Shown here: positions 49,742-57,725 of the stretch, piece after piece
How the letters are laid out: each line of letters opens with the position of its first letter
Position numbering within the stretch: position 1 is the stretch's first letter
Source: a virus
Strand: one strand, 5' to 3'
Length of the DNA stretch: 64,000 bases
Virus record (IMG/VR): IMGVR_UViG_3300026097_000876
Coordinates: 1-64,000 of that record
Translations under genes and position numbers: made by a program
The notes under the pieces: model-generated
Seen by the model: only the letters and a program-made list of their open reading frames with translations
Database searches by the model: none
What the model was told of the DNA's origin: nothing

Positions 49742-49767
49742 TTCTGCTTACGTATTTATAAGCAGAA
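49742..49767. promoter_or_regulatory. Late promoter inside a 9-bp inverted repeat
   Basis: A leftward TATAAATA (49753-49760) lies between TTCTGCTTA (49742-49750) and TAAGCAGAA (49758-49766). The dyad around a late promoter is unusual and might bind a regulator. Confidence 0.65.
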
Positions 49768-49790
49768 AGACTACACCTTTGTTACAATGA

Positions 49791-49952
49791 TTAGAAACCG
49801 TCGGCTAATGTCCACTTGGGATTAAAAGACTTGCCTTTCGCTTTACGGTCTAAGATTTTGGCTAGTTCTAGCTCACGCAGTTTGCGTATCATCTTGCCGT
49901 CGTGGGAAAGAGAAGCCGAATACATTTCTTTTAATAGTTTTGATTGTTTCAT
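49791..49952 (-). CDS. Small basic protein (53 residues)
   Basis: ATG at 49952, TAA at 49791, RBS AAAGGAG. Helical and basic: KMIRKLRELELAKILDRKAK. Follows no other gene on its strand. The divergent region to the right holds the DUF1127 locus. Function unknown. Confidence 0.6.
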   Translation of the reverse strand: MKQSKLLKEMYSASLSHDGKMIRKLRELELAKILDRKAKGKSFNPKWTLADGF

Positions 49953-50028
49953 GTGCTTTCTCCTTTCTTACTACATATATAGTATATATGCAAATTGTAC
50001 GACTTTTAAATGGTTAGTTTATTCTTTG

Positions 50029-50036
50029 TATAAATA
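50029..50036 (+). promoter_or_regulatory. T4-type late promoter (TATAAATA)
   Basis: Perfect rightward box, about 87 bases before the ATG at 50123. The leader can form ACTTG/CAAGT. Confidence 0.7.
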
Positions 50037-50122
50037 CCGAGGCAAGATACGTTCTCGACCTGACAACTTGGTAAGACAAGTCGCGCTCGCGATAAAAAGC
50101 ATCATTACGATAGGAGACTAAA

Positions 50123-50293
50123 ATGATCAAGATGGCAGAAATGCTTGGTCGTGTAATGATGACTGCGGTCAATCAGCCACGCACCAAGAACAAAGAAGAA
50201 GACCTTTGGAGATACGCAGAAATAGAATATAAGAAAGATGCACTCTTTGCTTATAACAGTTTGATGTCAAGTCGAAAGCCAACAAAACATTAA
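50123..50293 (+). CDS. Small protein (56 residues), DUF1127-like neighbourhood
   Basis: ATG at 50123 after TAGGAGACTAAA, TAA at 50291. Helical with RYAEIEYKKDALFAYNSLM. Lies upstream of the DUF1127 operon with its own late promoter and terminator. It is a small, basic helical protein like its neighbours. Function unknown. Confidence 0.62.
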   Translation: MIKMAEMLGRVMMTAVNQPRTKNKEEDLWRYAEIEYKKDALFAYNSLMSSRKPTKH

Positions 50294-50299
50294 ACAAGA

Positions 50300-50326
50300 A
50301 AGCATCCCTTAGGGGGTGCTTTTTTA
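50300..50326 (+). terminator. Rho-independent terminator
   Basis: AGCATCCC-TTAG-GGGGTGCT followed by TTTTT, 8 bases after the 56-residue gene. Confidence 0.87.
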
Positions 50327-50419
50327 TGCCTTAGAAATTCTAATGACACCCATGCAAAAATAACATGTACGGTATGCACAAATAACAGTTGATTTTTGTC
50401 AACCTTTAAACTATAGTAG

Positions 50420-50427
50420 TATAAATA
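50420..50427 (+). promoter_or_regulatory. T4-type late promoter (TATAAATA) of the DUF1127 operon
   Basis: Perfect rightward box, about 139 bases before the AT of the first ATG. It leaves an unusually long leader. Confidence 0.72.
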
Positions 50428-50433
50428 AACATG

Positions 50434-50565
50434 TTGCACAGCAACAAAGCGTCTTCAGCTTGTAAAAAATGAAGGGCATGTCCTATGCCATAAAAAGGTG
50501 ACGCCGGAAGAGACCGGGGTACGTGACGAACCTTAGAAGCACACACACATACAAAGGAAAATAAA
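50434..50565 (+). ncRNA. Structured 5' leader RNA of the DUF1127 operon
   Basis: The leader can fold as a three-way junction: GCGTC (50449-50453) with GACGC (50500-50504) encloses TTCA/TGAA (50454-50457 with 50470-50473) and GGCAT/ATGCC (50475-50479 with 50485-50489). A CCGG-AAGAGA-CCGG hairpin (50504-50517) follows. Such density before a coding operon suggests a regulatory RNA or riboswitch-like element. No known family matched by eye. Confidence 0.55.
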
Positions 50566-50814
50566 ATGACTAATATAACAATGGCGGCTGACACAATCGG
50601 CTTACCAGTTATTGCAAACTGGTTCAAAAAACTAAACGCAAAAATGGCTCAGAGAGCAAAAATCCAAACTACAATCAATCAACTATCAGCACTAACCGAT
50701 CGCGAACTACGTGATTTAGGTATTAGCCGCGGTGACATCTATTCAGTTGCACACGGTACAGCCGATATCAAAGAAATTCGTGATGCGAATGCAAATTTGA
50801 AGGGGTGGGTGTAA
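50566..50814 (+). CDS. DUF1127 (YjiS-like) small protein
   Basis: 82 residues. The DUF1127 core is clear: NQLSALTDRELRDLGISRGDI. Such 45-80-residue proteins are abundant in Alphaproteobacteria, and in some species they act in phosphate or carbon-stress regulation and RNA turnover. Rare in phages. First gene of a TAATG-coupled three-gene operon with a structured leader. Confidence 0.88.
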   Translation: MTNITMAADTIGLPVIANWFKKLNAKMAQRAKIQTTINQLSALTDRELRDLGISRGDIYSVAHGTADIKEIRDANANLKGWV

Positions 50815-51044
50815 TGGAAGTATCACTAGACGCAAAACGCAATGGTGTTGCATTCAGACGTGCAACTTTTAAAAACCCACTACCAAGTATCCTAAGAGGC
50901 ACAGGCAAAGTATTGCTTAGTGTGCTTATGGGCATTGTCGCATTTGGTGAGTCAGCAGGTAGAGCAAGAGCGGCGGCGGAATTGTCACGTCAGGGCTATC
51001 ACGAAGAAGCAAGAAACTTGATGCTGCGCAAGGATGAAGTATAA
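50814..51044 (+). CDS. Small protein coupled to DUF1127
   Basis: 76 residues with a possible amphipathic or membrane-touching segment (ILRGTGKVLLSVLMGIVAFGESAG) and AAAELSRQGYHEEARNLMLR, similar in layout to the end of the next protein (LRALGHYKEAQRI). Overlaps both neighbours as TAATG. Confidence 0.68.
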   Translation: MEVSLDAKRNGVAFRRATFKNPLPSILRGTGKVLLSVLMGIVAFGESAGRARAAAELSRQGYHEEARNLMLRKDEV

Positions 51045-51172
51045 TGTGGGAACGTTTTATCAAAGCAATGGAATATCGTGCCTACTGTAAAACTATTCTG
51101 CAACTACGTGCGCTTGGACACTACAAAGAAGCACAGCGTATAGCAGATTATAAACACGCATTATATTCTTAA
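51044..51172 (+). CDS. Small DUF1127-related protein (42 residues)
   Basis: ATG at 51044 inside the previous stop, TAA at 51170. Sequence MWERFIKAMEYRAYCKTILQ, then LRALGHYKEAQRIADYK. It resembles the C-terminal helix shared by DUF1127-associated proteins. Followed by a terminator. Confidence 0.65.
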   Translation: MWERFIKAMEYRAYCKTILQLRALGHYKEAQRIADYKHALYS

Positions 51173-51178
51173 AAACAA

Positions 51179-51211
51179 AAAAGCGCCAAAAATATAATAG
51201 GCGCTTTTTTC
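51179..51211 (+). terminator. Rho-independent terminator of the DUF1127 operon
   Basis: AAGCGCC (51181-51187) and GGCGCTT (51200-51206), then TTTT. Confidence 0.88.
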
Positions 51212-51240
51212 TTGACATAAATAAAAGACTACGTTATATT
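51212..51240 (+). promoter_or_regulatory. Sigma70-type promoter overlapping a late box
   Basis: TTGACA (51212-51217), 17-base spacer, TATATT (51235-51240). CATAAATA (51216-51223) overlaps it, so the gene could be read both early and late. Confidence 0.78.
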
Positions 51241-51284
51241 AATAATGTAGTACACACTACACACAGACACATAGGAGAAATACA

Positions 51285-51611
51285 ATGTCAAAAGTAGAAA
51301 CAACCTACGGGGAAACTATCCTCAAGCAAACGCAAGAACTTGCAGACATGTTCAAGCAGGCAATGCCAAAAGTAAGCACAAATAAAAACGGTTACGAAAT
51401 CCGCACACAAGTATTAGAAATGGCCAAGGACAATGTCTGGAGCGATTATCATGCTAAGTTTGCAGGATGGGAACAGACTGTAACACGTGATCCAGAAACT
51501 GGAGAAGTAGTACAAACTGTTACACTTCCAGAGATTCCTGGAGTGGATCAAGTACTAGAAGCCGCGGACAAGTTCTACGACTTCGTTAACGGTACTACCA
51601 ATAAGAAATAA
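51285..51611 (+). CDS. Conserved phage protein of unknown function
   Basis: 108 residues. Helical N-terminus (ETILKQTQELADMFKQAM), then NGYEIRTQVLEMAKDNVWSD and PEIPGVDQVLEAADKFYDFV, a pattern I recall from marine T4-like phages. RBS AGGAGAAATACA. Own dual-type promoter and a hairpin downstream suggest strong expression. Confidence 0.65.
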   Translation: MSKVETTYGETILKQTQELADMFKQAMPKVSTNKNGYEIRTQVLEMAKDNVWSDYHAKFAGWEQTVTRDPETGEVVQTVTLPEIPGVDQVLEAADKFYDFVNGTTNKK

Positions 51612-51685
51612 ATAATATTACAAAGAAGTTAATATAACAATTTCACGGACATAGTCCATACAATAATAAGTACATTACACCAAGC

Positions 51686-51725
51686 AAGCCCTCGTTCTAG
51701 TATCACTAGTTCGGGGGCTTAATCT
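51686..51725. terminator. Long hairpin between convergent genes
   Basis: AAGCCCTCGTTCTAG and CTAGTTCGGGGGCTT pair over 15 positions with two mismatches (51686-51720). A T-rich stretch follows on the plus strand. Likely shared terminator. Confidence 0.7.
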
Positions 51726-51726
51726 T

Positions 51727-53805
51727 TTATAGTGCTGTTTGATTGATGTCGACTGCTACAGCCGATGTTGATGGACCAAATCCTGTTGCATCTTCTGCTT
51801 CAAATCTCAATCCTGTGTCAGTGAATGCATAGGCAACTTCTACATAATCGTCTGCGTCAAGAGTCAATGTAAATGCATAACTCAATGTAGTATAGATAAA
51901 GTTGTCAGTGGTTGATGTGCGTTTCATTGAACGAGGCACGTCTGTGCCATTCTTTCTTAGCCACACATGGAAAGTTTCGTCGCCTGTTTCGCCTGCTGAA
52001 TAACACTGGCATTGCACATTAATCGCATACAATCCACTTTGATCCACTACCATTCTACTTGCGGGTGTGCCTAGGCTGATACCACTTGTTTCTACGTAGG
52101 TGTCGTCTAATGCAACTACGTAGGCTGTGTTGGTGCTGTCGGCTGTGACGTTTGTAGTTCTTGCAAAGCGGCCATAGTTCATCTTCTGCTCAATGGTAGG
52201 ACGAACAAATATCTCACCTTCTGTGGCATCTACGTGTAGCACTGCCGCAACTGGAACAACATTGTTAGGTGCTGTGGGTTTGACATTAGTCAACGCACCT
52301 GCTGTTGTAGGGCTTACATACAGTATGTTGCCCACTGCCCAACTCTCGCCACCGCCTGTAGTGTCGATTCCACGAACTTTACCAAACACTGTGATGCGTC
52401 CGCTTTCGCCATCGCTTAATGTGTGAGTGGCAATGCCCAAACCGTATAGGCTTGGAAATGCTCCATCTGCTTCAAACGGTGCTACTTCTAGTCTGTAGCC
52501 ATCAGTGTCGTCTGCACCGTCAAATCTAACCACAGCACCGTTGGCTATTTCACTGCCTGTGTTGTTGATTACATAAGCATACTGTTCTTGTCCAACCTGC
52601 TGAACAACGCCGTCTGCGTGATGTATGTTCAGTGTGCCATCTTCTGCACTCCAGCATACTGTGCCTTCATCAGTGTGATCGTCAACGTGTGAGGTATCAA
52701 AGGTAATAAAGGTTGCGTTAGATACGCCTGCGTCTGTTCTATTTAGAGTAATACCCGTTTCGTCTACGGTAACAACAGTGTCAGTGGCAATCGTCCCATT
52801 AGGCACTGTGTAAAACTCTAGTCTACTGCCTCGTGCTGTGGCTGTATAGTTTTCGTTGGCGACGATTCTTAGTCCGCCTACGCCTAGTCCGCCGAAGCCA
52901 TTGCTGGCCCAACCTGCGGCTGTGACATTGCCCAGTATGTCATCGTCTTGAACTGCGGTAGTAGAAGCATTGGTTCCTCTACCTGTTCTAAATACCAGTT
53001 CACCACCTGTGATGCTTCTGTCTGTGTCTATGCCATAGGTGTCTATCACCAATATGGCTGTTCTGTCATCTCTGCCTGTGAACTGTGCCACACTGCCAGT
53101 GACTACTGCTGGGGTTTTAGTTAGTCCTGCACCGTTGATAGTGACATTTAACGGTGCTGATAATCCCAGGTCCTCTGAGTTTGATATGTTCAGTGTAGTA
53201 GTCGAAGTGTCTCCATCTGCGTTGACGGCAAACACTGGATCTCTATCACCTATGCTACCGTTGGTAGGAAATACATTAAACTCGCCTACAACACTCACAC
53301 TGCCTGTGCCGTTGGCACGAATGACAATAGGCTCGTTTACATTAGTGCTTGATAGTACTGCGGAGGTAGTTGAGTCTACACCTGGCTCTATTGTGGCACT
53401 GAAGTTGCCGAATGTAAAGTCTAGTCCTTCTGAATCAATAACCAGTTGGTTGTTTGCGTTTAGTGTAACGCCGGGACCTAATCTAATACCACCTAAGGCA
53501 TCGGTTGTGGCAGGGTCAAGTGTGAGATTGTTGCTTCCGTCAAATGTGATTCCGTCACCGTCTTTTACTGCGAGAATGCCTAAACTATCAACTTCTAAAC
53601 CTTGTCCTGGCTGAACTCGTCCTGGGCTAGATGCTGTTGCTAGTGCTGTGGAACTGAATGGTGTGCCTCCTGGAGTAACGCCATCTGATATTCTTAAACC
53701 TGTGATACCAGCATCGTCATAAAACAATCTACCAGCGTGACCTACATAGTCATTAACTGTAACTGCTGCTGAGTTTCTACTTAGGAAGAAGTCATAGACT
53801 GCCAT
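51727..53805 (-). CDS. Tail fibre-like virion protein
   Basis: 692 residues, beta-rich, almost no Lys. The start DFFLSRNSAAVTVNDYVGHAG and DGVTPGGTP resembles fibre attachment domains. Long Asn/Thr/Gly-rich repeats follow (for example DGDGITFDGSNNLTLDPATTDALGG-like blocks). The C-terminal domain (GLYAINVQCQCYSAG, TFHVWLRKNGTDVPRS) looks like a C1q/TNF-type receptor-binding head. Last of three genes behind a perfect late promoter. Confidence 0.82.
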   Translation of the reverse strand: MAVYDFFLSRNSAAVTVNDYVGHAGRLFYDDAGITGLRISDGVTPGGTPFSSTALATASSPGRVQPGQGLEVDSLGILAVKDGDGITFDGSNNLTLDPATTDALGGIRLGPGVTLNANNQLVIDSEGLDFTFGNFSATIEPGVDSTTSAVLSSTNVNEPIVIRANGTGSVSVVGEFNVFPTNGSIGDRDPVFAVNADGDTSTTTLNISNSEDLGLSAPLNVTINGAGLTKTPAVVTGSVAQFTGRDDRTAILVIDTYGIDTDRSITGGELVFRTGRGTNASTTAVQDDDILGNVTAAGWASNGFGGLGVGGLRIVANENYTATARGSRLEFYTVPNGTIATDTVVTVDETGITLNRTDAGVSNATFITFDTSHVDDHTDEGTVCWSAEDGTLNIHHADGVVQQVGQEQYAYVINNTGSEIANGAVVRFDGADDTDGYRLEVAPFEADGAFPSLYGLGIATHTLSDGESGRITVFGKVRGIDTTGGGESWAVGNILYVSPTTAGALTNVKPTAPNNVVPVAAVLHVDATEGEIFVRPTIEQKMNYGRFARTTNVTADSTNTAYVVALDDTYVETSGISLGTPASRMVVDQSGLYAINVQCQCYSAGETGDETFHVWLRKNGTDVPRSMKRTSTTDNFIYTTLSYAFTLTLDADDYVEVAYAFTDTGLRFEAEDATGFGPSTSAVAVDINQTAL

Positions 53806-53808
53806 TGA

Positions 53809-54099
53809 TTATTCCAGTGGGTCGTCGTCGCTGGCAATGTGAACCACCGCTGGGTTTACACCTGCCATTTTTCTAATATCGTTAAGCTCATTGTCGTCAG
53901 AACCACATGCTGACTCGTCATCGTATTGTGAATCGACACCAACACCTTTTTTCAATAGTTCTAGTTTCTGTTGATTAGGTGTCATCATTGTGGGTTCGTC
54001 GCTTGGTTCTGCATTGTTTGGTGATAAGACAGCAGCATCTGGACTATCAATTGTGTCTAATTTATCTGCTAATTGTCTTAATAATTCTGCTACTGTCAT
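53809..54099 (-). CDS. Small acidic protein of the fibre operon
   Basis: 96 residues, Asp/Ser-rich (YDDESACGSDDNELND), helical N-terminus MTVAELLRQLADKLD. Between two virion-like genes, 3 bases from the fibre start. Possibly a fibre chaperone or attachment factor. Confidence 0.55.
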   Translation of the reverse strand: MTVAELLRQLADKLDTIDSPDAAVLSPNNAEPSDEPTMMTPNQQKLELLKKGVGVDSQYDDESACGSDDNELNDIRKMAGVNPAVVHIASDDDPLE

Positions 54100-54122
54100 A
54101 ATATAAAGATCCTTTTGAATAT

Positions 54123-54371
54123 TTAGTCGTCTGCGTAGTCTATTTCGCCATTGTCCGGAAACTCTGGCGGCACTGAGCTATCTTCTAGTCCTTGCCTGTA
54201 ATCTTGAACATAGTTTGCCCAAGCTAGTTTAGCGGCGGCTCTTGCTGCTTTTGTTGCCACGCCATTGCCTGTGTCAGTACTGTCTGTGGCGTGAGCAATA
54301 CCGTTAGGATCGTGTGGATCTGTAGGACGGGTTAGTGCTAGTTGATTTGCACCTAGTGTGTCTAATGCCAT
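54123..54371 (-). CDS. Small protein, first of the fibre operon
   Basis: 82 residues from the ATG at 54371 (RBS AGGAG). Contains [21 protein letters not shown]. The upstream extension would cross the promoter. Function unknown. Confidence 0.58.
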   Translation of the reverse strand: MALDTLGANQLALTRPTDPHDPNGIAHATDSTDTGNGVATKAARAAAKLAWANYVQDYRQGLEDSSVPPEFPDNGEIDYADD

Positions 54372-54390
54372 GATAAAAACTCCTGTAATG

Positions 54391-54398
54391 TATTTATA
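54391..54398 (-). promoter_or_regulatory. T4-type late promoter (TATAAATA) of the fibre operon
   Basis: Perfect leftward box 20 bases before the ATG at 54371. The same bases read rightward contain TATAAT (54395-54400) 11 bases before the ALA synthase ATG. Confidence 0.75.
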
Positions 54399-54410
54399 AT
54401 AAGTATACAC

Positions 54411-55613
54411 ATGCTAGATATAAAACCGTTTCAAGATATTATAGATCAACTAAAGGGTCAAGGCAACTATCGTGTTTTCAACGACATTGTTAGAGAACGT
54501 GGTAGTTTTCCAGAAGCTATTTGGTATGGTCCATACAATATCAAGAACATAGTTAATTGGTGTTCAAATGATTATCTAGGAATGGGACAACACAAGGTTG
54601 TTATTGACAGTATGTATACAGCCCTTGATCAAACAGGAAGCGGATCAGGCGGCACACGTAACATTGGCGGCACTAGTCATTACCACGTAGCTCTAGAACA
54701 CGAATTAGCAAAGTTACACGCTAAATCAGGTGCTCTATTGTATACCAGTGCCTACGTTGCCAATGAGTGGACACTCATCGCTCTAAGCAAGATCATTCCC
54801 GACATTGTGTTCCTTTCAGACTCAAAGAATCATGCTTCTTTGATACAAGGGATCAAACACAGTGGTGCTGACAAGATGATTTGGCAGCACAATGATATGA
54901 ACGATTTAGAAAAGAAATTACAGGAAGTTTCCGCACAGAACAAAGTCGCCTGCATTGTGTTCGAGTCCGTGTATAGCATGGACGGCGATGTCTCTCCTAT
55001 TTCTTGTGTCTGCGACCTAGCTCAACAATATGGAGCAATGACCTACATTGATGAAGTCCACGCAGTAGGCTTGTACGGGAGTACTGGTGCAGGATATTTA
55101 GAGAAACTGGGTATACAGGATCGGGTAGACATCATCAATGGAACGTTGGGCAAGGCTTTTGGAGTACAAGGCGGCTACATTGCAGGTGAAAGGACTGTCA
55201 TAGACGCAATCCGAAGTGTAGCCAGTGGATTTATATTCACTACCAGTATGAGTCCTGTGATTTGTGCTGGTGCTTTGGCCTCTATAAAGTATCTAAAAGA
55301 TCACAACGAACTAAGAGAGCAACAACAAACGCAGGTACAAAAACTTAAAAACAATTTAATACACGAAGGTATTGAAATACATGCAAGCGCCTGTACTCAT
55401 ATTGTGCCTGTTATGGTACGTGACCCTGTGCGTTGTAAAACTATCAGCGACGAACTATTAAACGAATATGGAATTTATTTACAACCGATTGGCTGGCCTA
55501 CGGTTGCAAAAGGAGAGGAGAGATTGCGCATTGCTCCTACACCCTTTCACACAGACGCTATGATAAGCGATCTAGTAGATGCGCTAGTAAAGGTTTTTAA
55601 AAATGTCAATTAA
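54411..55613 (+). CDS. hemA: 5-aminolevulinate synthase
   Basis: 400 residues, full length. Condenses glycine with succinyl-CoA to ALA, the first step of heme synthesis by the C4 route of Alphaproteobacteria. It is PLP-dependent: [27 protein letters not shown], and K248 in NGTLGKAFG, which binds PLP. The N-terminus [19 protein letters not shown] separates it from KBL and BioF. No convincing RBS precedes the ATG. TATAAT at 54395 suggests a very short leader. Overlaps the YbaN-like gene. Confidence 0.94.
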   Translation: MLDIKPFQDIIDQLKGQGNYRVFNDIVRERGSFPEAIWYGPYNIKNIVNWCSNDYLGMGQHKVVIDSMYTALDQTGSGSGGTRNIGGTSHYHVALEHELAKLHAKSGALLYTSAYVANEWTLIALSKIIPDIVFLSDSKNHASLIQGIKHSGADKMIWQHNDMNDLEKKLQEVSAQNKVACIVFESVYSMDGDVSPISCVCDLAQQYGAMTYIDEVHAVGLYGSTGAGYLEKLGIQDRVDIINGTLGKAFGVQGGYIAGERTVIDAIRSVASGFIFTTSMSPVICAGALASIKYLKDHNELREQQQTQVQKLKNNLIHEGIEIHASACTHIVPVMVRDPVRCKTISDELLNEYGIYLQPIGWPTVAKGEERLRIAPTPFHTDAMISDLVDALVKVFKNVN

Positions 55614-56019
55614 AAAAATGTTATGGTATGTATTGGGCATGGGCTCGTTAGGTATGGCCTATGTAGGATTTGTAGTTCCAGGCATACCATTTTCGATCTT
55701 CCTTGTGTTTGCAGCCTATTGTTTTGCAAAGTCGAGCAAGAAGATGCACGATTGGATATACAATCACAAACACTTTGGTCCGTTCCTTACTAATTGGACA
55801 GAGAAGAAAGTATTTCCTACCAAGATGAAATACATGATGGTTGCTGTAATGAGTTCAAGTGCAGCCTTCCTATGGTTTAGCACCGGCAATATCAAAGCAA
55901 CACTGTGGAGCGCAGGCTTTATGGCGCTGGTCGCTCTATGGGCTTGGAAATTTCCCGGAAGTGTTGCTGAATATGAAAAGCGCAAGAAACTAGGCAAGCG
56001 CATCGGTTGGATACGCTAG
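55603..56019 (+). CDS. DUF454/YbaN-family inner-membrane protein
   Basis: 138 residues with three to four transmembrane helices. Conserved [24 protein letters not shown] and the [14 protein letters not shown] loop define the family. Function unknown. In bacteria it is often near heme or iron genes, and here it overlaps hemA by 11 bases. Confidence 0.85.
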   Translation: MSIKKMLWYVLGMGSLGMAYVGFVVPGIPFSIFLVFAAYCFAKSSKKMHDWIYNHKHFGPFLTNWTEKKVFPTKMKYMMVAVMSSSAAFLWFSTGNIKATLWSAGFMALVALWAWKFPGSVAEYEKRKKLGKRIGWIR

Positions 56020-56525
56020 AGGTAAGCTGTCCAGCTAGGATGTGCTATCTGCATAGACAACTGTTTGCGTTTGTTTACTAGATCATAGTAGTCAGGCGCA
56101 TAAGGAGCACGTCTTGGTTTCATATTGGTTTTGTTGCCTTTGCGACTGTTGCACGGTCCGCATGCCGCTACAATATTAGTCCACGACGTCTTGCCGCCTT
56201 TGCTTACAGGAGTCACGTGATCAAGTGTTAGATTACTCCTACCATAGGGTGTCCCGCAATACTGACAGGTATATATATCACGTATAAAAAGATTTTGTTT
56301 AGAAAAACGTGGCCTTGCACGGCGCTTCATCATTTCTTTAAGCATGATTACCGCTGGTACACGAGTCTCCCAGGATGGTGAACTTACTATCCAATCGTCA
56401 TACCATTCAAGCACAGTGCACTTGTCTAACCACATATAGGTGACCGCTTCCTTCCACTGTACAGCACTTAGCGGAAGATACGATACTGGTTGGGCATCAG
56501 CGTTCAAAACTAAAACGTCAGACAC
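56016..56525 (-). CDS. HNH endonuclease
   Basis: 169 residues from a GTG start (GGAGAAGTAAAAA upstream). Zinc ribbons CQYC and CGPC with the HNH core LTLDHVTPVSKGG...NIVAACGPCN. The long N-terminal part (VLVLNADAQPVSYLPLSAVQW) matches the chromosomal bacterial HNH family rather than intron homing enzymes. Late promoter upstream. Convergent with the YbaN-like gene, overlapping by 4 bases. Confidence 0.86.
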   Translation of the reverse strand: MSDVLVLNADAQPVSYLPLSAVQWKEAVTYMWLDKCTVLEWYDDWIVSSPSWETRVPAVIMLKEMMKRRARPRFSKQNLFIRDIYTCQYCGTPYGRSNLTLDHVTPVSKGGKTSWTNIVAACGPCNSRKGNKTNMKPRRAPYAPDYYDLVNKRKQLSMQIAHPSWTAYL

Positions 56526-56567
56526 TTTTTACTTCTCCAATGTGTCAAAAACTCTTGTTTACTAGTA

Positions 56568-56575
56568 TATTTATA
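56568..56575 (-). promoter_or_regulatory. T4-type late promoter (TATAAATA) of the HNH gene
   Basis: Perfect leftward box 43 bases before the GTG. Confidence 0.68.
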
Positions 56576-56614
56576 GATTTTTTTGACTGTTAATAATATT
56601 GTAATACTTTACAG

Positions 56615-57181
56615 TCACACCACAGTGTTGTCAATTAACAACTGATCCATCATTTGATCACTGGCCAACTGAATACCCATCTTCCACTGATCTTCTTCAT
56701 CTTCGTTGTAAAAAATTTCGTGATTGGGCTCTACCAACAACCAAGCCTTGTGTTGATACAGTTCTTCCTGAAGCTGTTTGACTCCCCAAGTGCTCATTCC
56801 GGCTATCAGTCTCCAACAGGCAGGTAAGTTGCCATCTACCATCTTGTCCAGCATTAGTTCGTCTGAACTAATACAATTGCCGTGGGTCACAGGAATAGTG
56901 TTTGTGCTGTTCCATTCATCAGTGTGCAGGAGTATTAGGCTCTGTTCACCCACTGGACCGCCTCTGTACACACTGCCAGTGGCACCTGTGTTGTAGATGC
57001 CACGTAGGCCCTGAAGCCTGTCAATGGTGAGATAACTGGGCTTGTTGAGAATCAATCCAAACACTATGAGATCTGTTTGTTCATAAAGATAAACCACAGT
57101 CTGTGCAAAAGTTGGATCTCGCATGGTGCCAGGGCGAGCAATTAATAGCTTGCCTTTGAACTTGGTTTCAACCTTGGTCAT
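56615..57181 (-). CDS. YqgE/AlgH-family protein
   Basis: 188 residues. Starts like the family (GKLLIARPGTMRDPTFAQTVVYL), with FGLILNKP, YRGGPVGEQSL and WGVKQLQEEL following. A cellular protein of poorly known role. Unusual in a phage. One-base overlap with the gene upstream. Confidence 0.87.
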   Translation of the reverse strand: MTKVETKFKGKLLIARPGTMRDPTFAQTVVYLYEQTDLIVFGLILNKPSYLTIDRLQGLRGIYNTGATGSVYRGGPVGEQSLILLHTDEWNSTNTIPVTHGNCISSDELMLDKMVDGNLPACWRLIAGMSTWGVKQLQEELYQHKAWLLVEPNHEIFYNEDEEDQWKMGIQLASDQMMDQLLIDNTVV

Positions 57182-57426
57182 TAGCTGTAGTCCGGAAGAG
57201 GTCCACCATAGGGTTTACCTTTGATGTGTTTGCCTCCCACAGATACTCTGCGTTTGCCGATCTTGTGGCTCTTTTTGCCCGAACGCTTGCGCAGGCCTTG
57301 ACTTCTACAACTGGCCAAAGCACTAGCACCTAGTTTTGAATTAGGTTTACTGCTCTTGCACAGTTTTTTAGAAGCCTGCCATTCTTCAAGATCATCTGCC
57401 GAGGTTAAAAGTTCATCTATTCGCAT
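57181..57426 (-). CDS. Small basic protein with capsid-targeting-like N-terminus
   Basis: 81 residues from MRIDELLTSADDLEE. Basic C-terminal half (GLRKRSGKKSHKIGKRRV). GATAAATA at 57435 lies only 9 bases before the ATG, so any late transcript would be nearly leaderless. Function unknown. Confidence 0.55.
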   Translation of the reverse strand: MRIDELLTSADDLEEWQASKKLCKSSKPNSKLGASALASCRSQGLRKRSGKKSHKIGKRRVSVGGKHIKGKPYGGPLPDYS

Positions 57427-57427
57427 A

Positions 57428-57646
57428 CTAACGATATTTATCCGCGGCACAGCTTTGATCACTGTGAACAGGTCGAGGACTAAGACTGAACGTAAGCGCA
57501 CTGCGTGTGCCTTCCGTCGTACCGATCACAATTTCGCCTGACTTTTCAAAGAATTCAATCTTGGTGATTTTGGCTGGCTTCTTTGATTTGCCCACAAGAA
57601 TTTCTTGTCCTAATTCTAAACTTACGTCAATTGCTCTTAGTGTCAT
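57428..57646 (-). CDS. Small SH3-like protein of unknown function
   Basis: 72 residues: LELGQEILVGKSKKPAKITKIEFF, beta-rich. Downstream gene begins after one base. A perfect 14-bp palindrome lies 20 bases before its ATG. Confidence 0.55.
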   Translation of the reverse strand: MTLRAIDVSLELGQEILVGKSKKPAKITKIEFFEKSGEIVIGTTEGTRSALTFSLSPRPVHSDQSCAADKYR

Positions 57647-57666
57647 AGTATTCTCTCCTGTATAAA

Positions 57667-57680
57667 GTGAACTAGTTCAC
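57667..57680. promoter_or_regulatory. 14-bp palindrome GTGAACTAGTTCAC
   Basis: Perfect palindrome in the divergent region between 57646 (leftward) and 57726 (rightward). Probable operator. Confidence 0.65.
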
Positions 57681-57725
57681 ACAAGTATTTAACTCTGTGC
57701 GTGTCAACGGTTGGTAAATATTAGT

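Noticed and set aside
50406-50627. Leftward 73-codon frame over the DUF1127 leader
   Set aside because: No ribosome site, antisense to the leader and start of a solid operon.
54411-55613. 2-amino-3-ketobutyrate CoA ligase or BioF
   Set aside because: The N-terminus and the active-site surroundings follow ALA synthases of Alphaproteobacteria closely.
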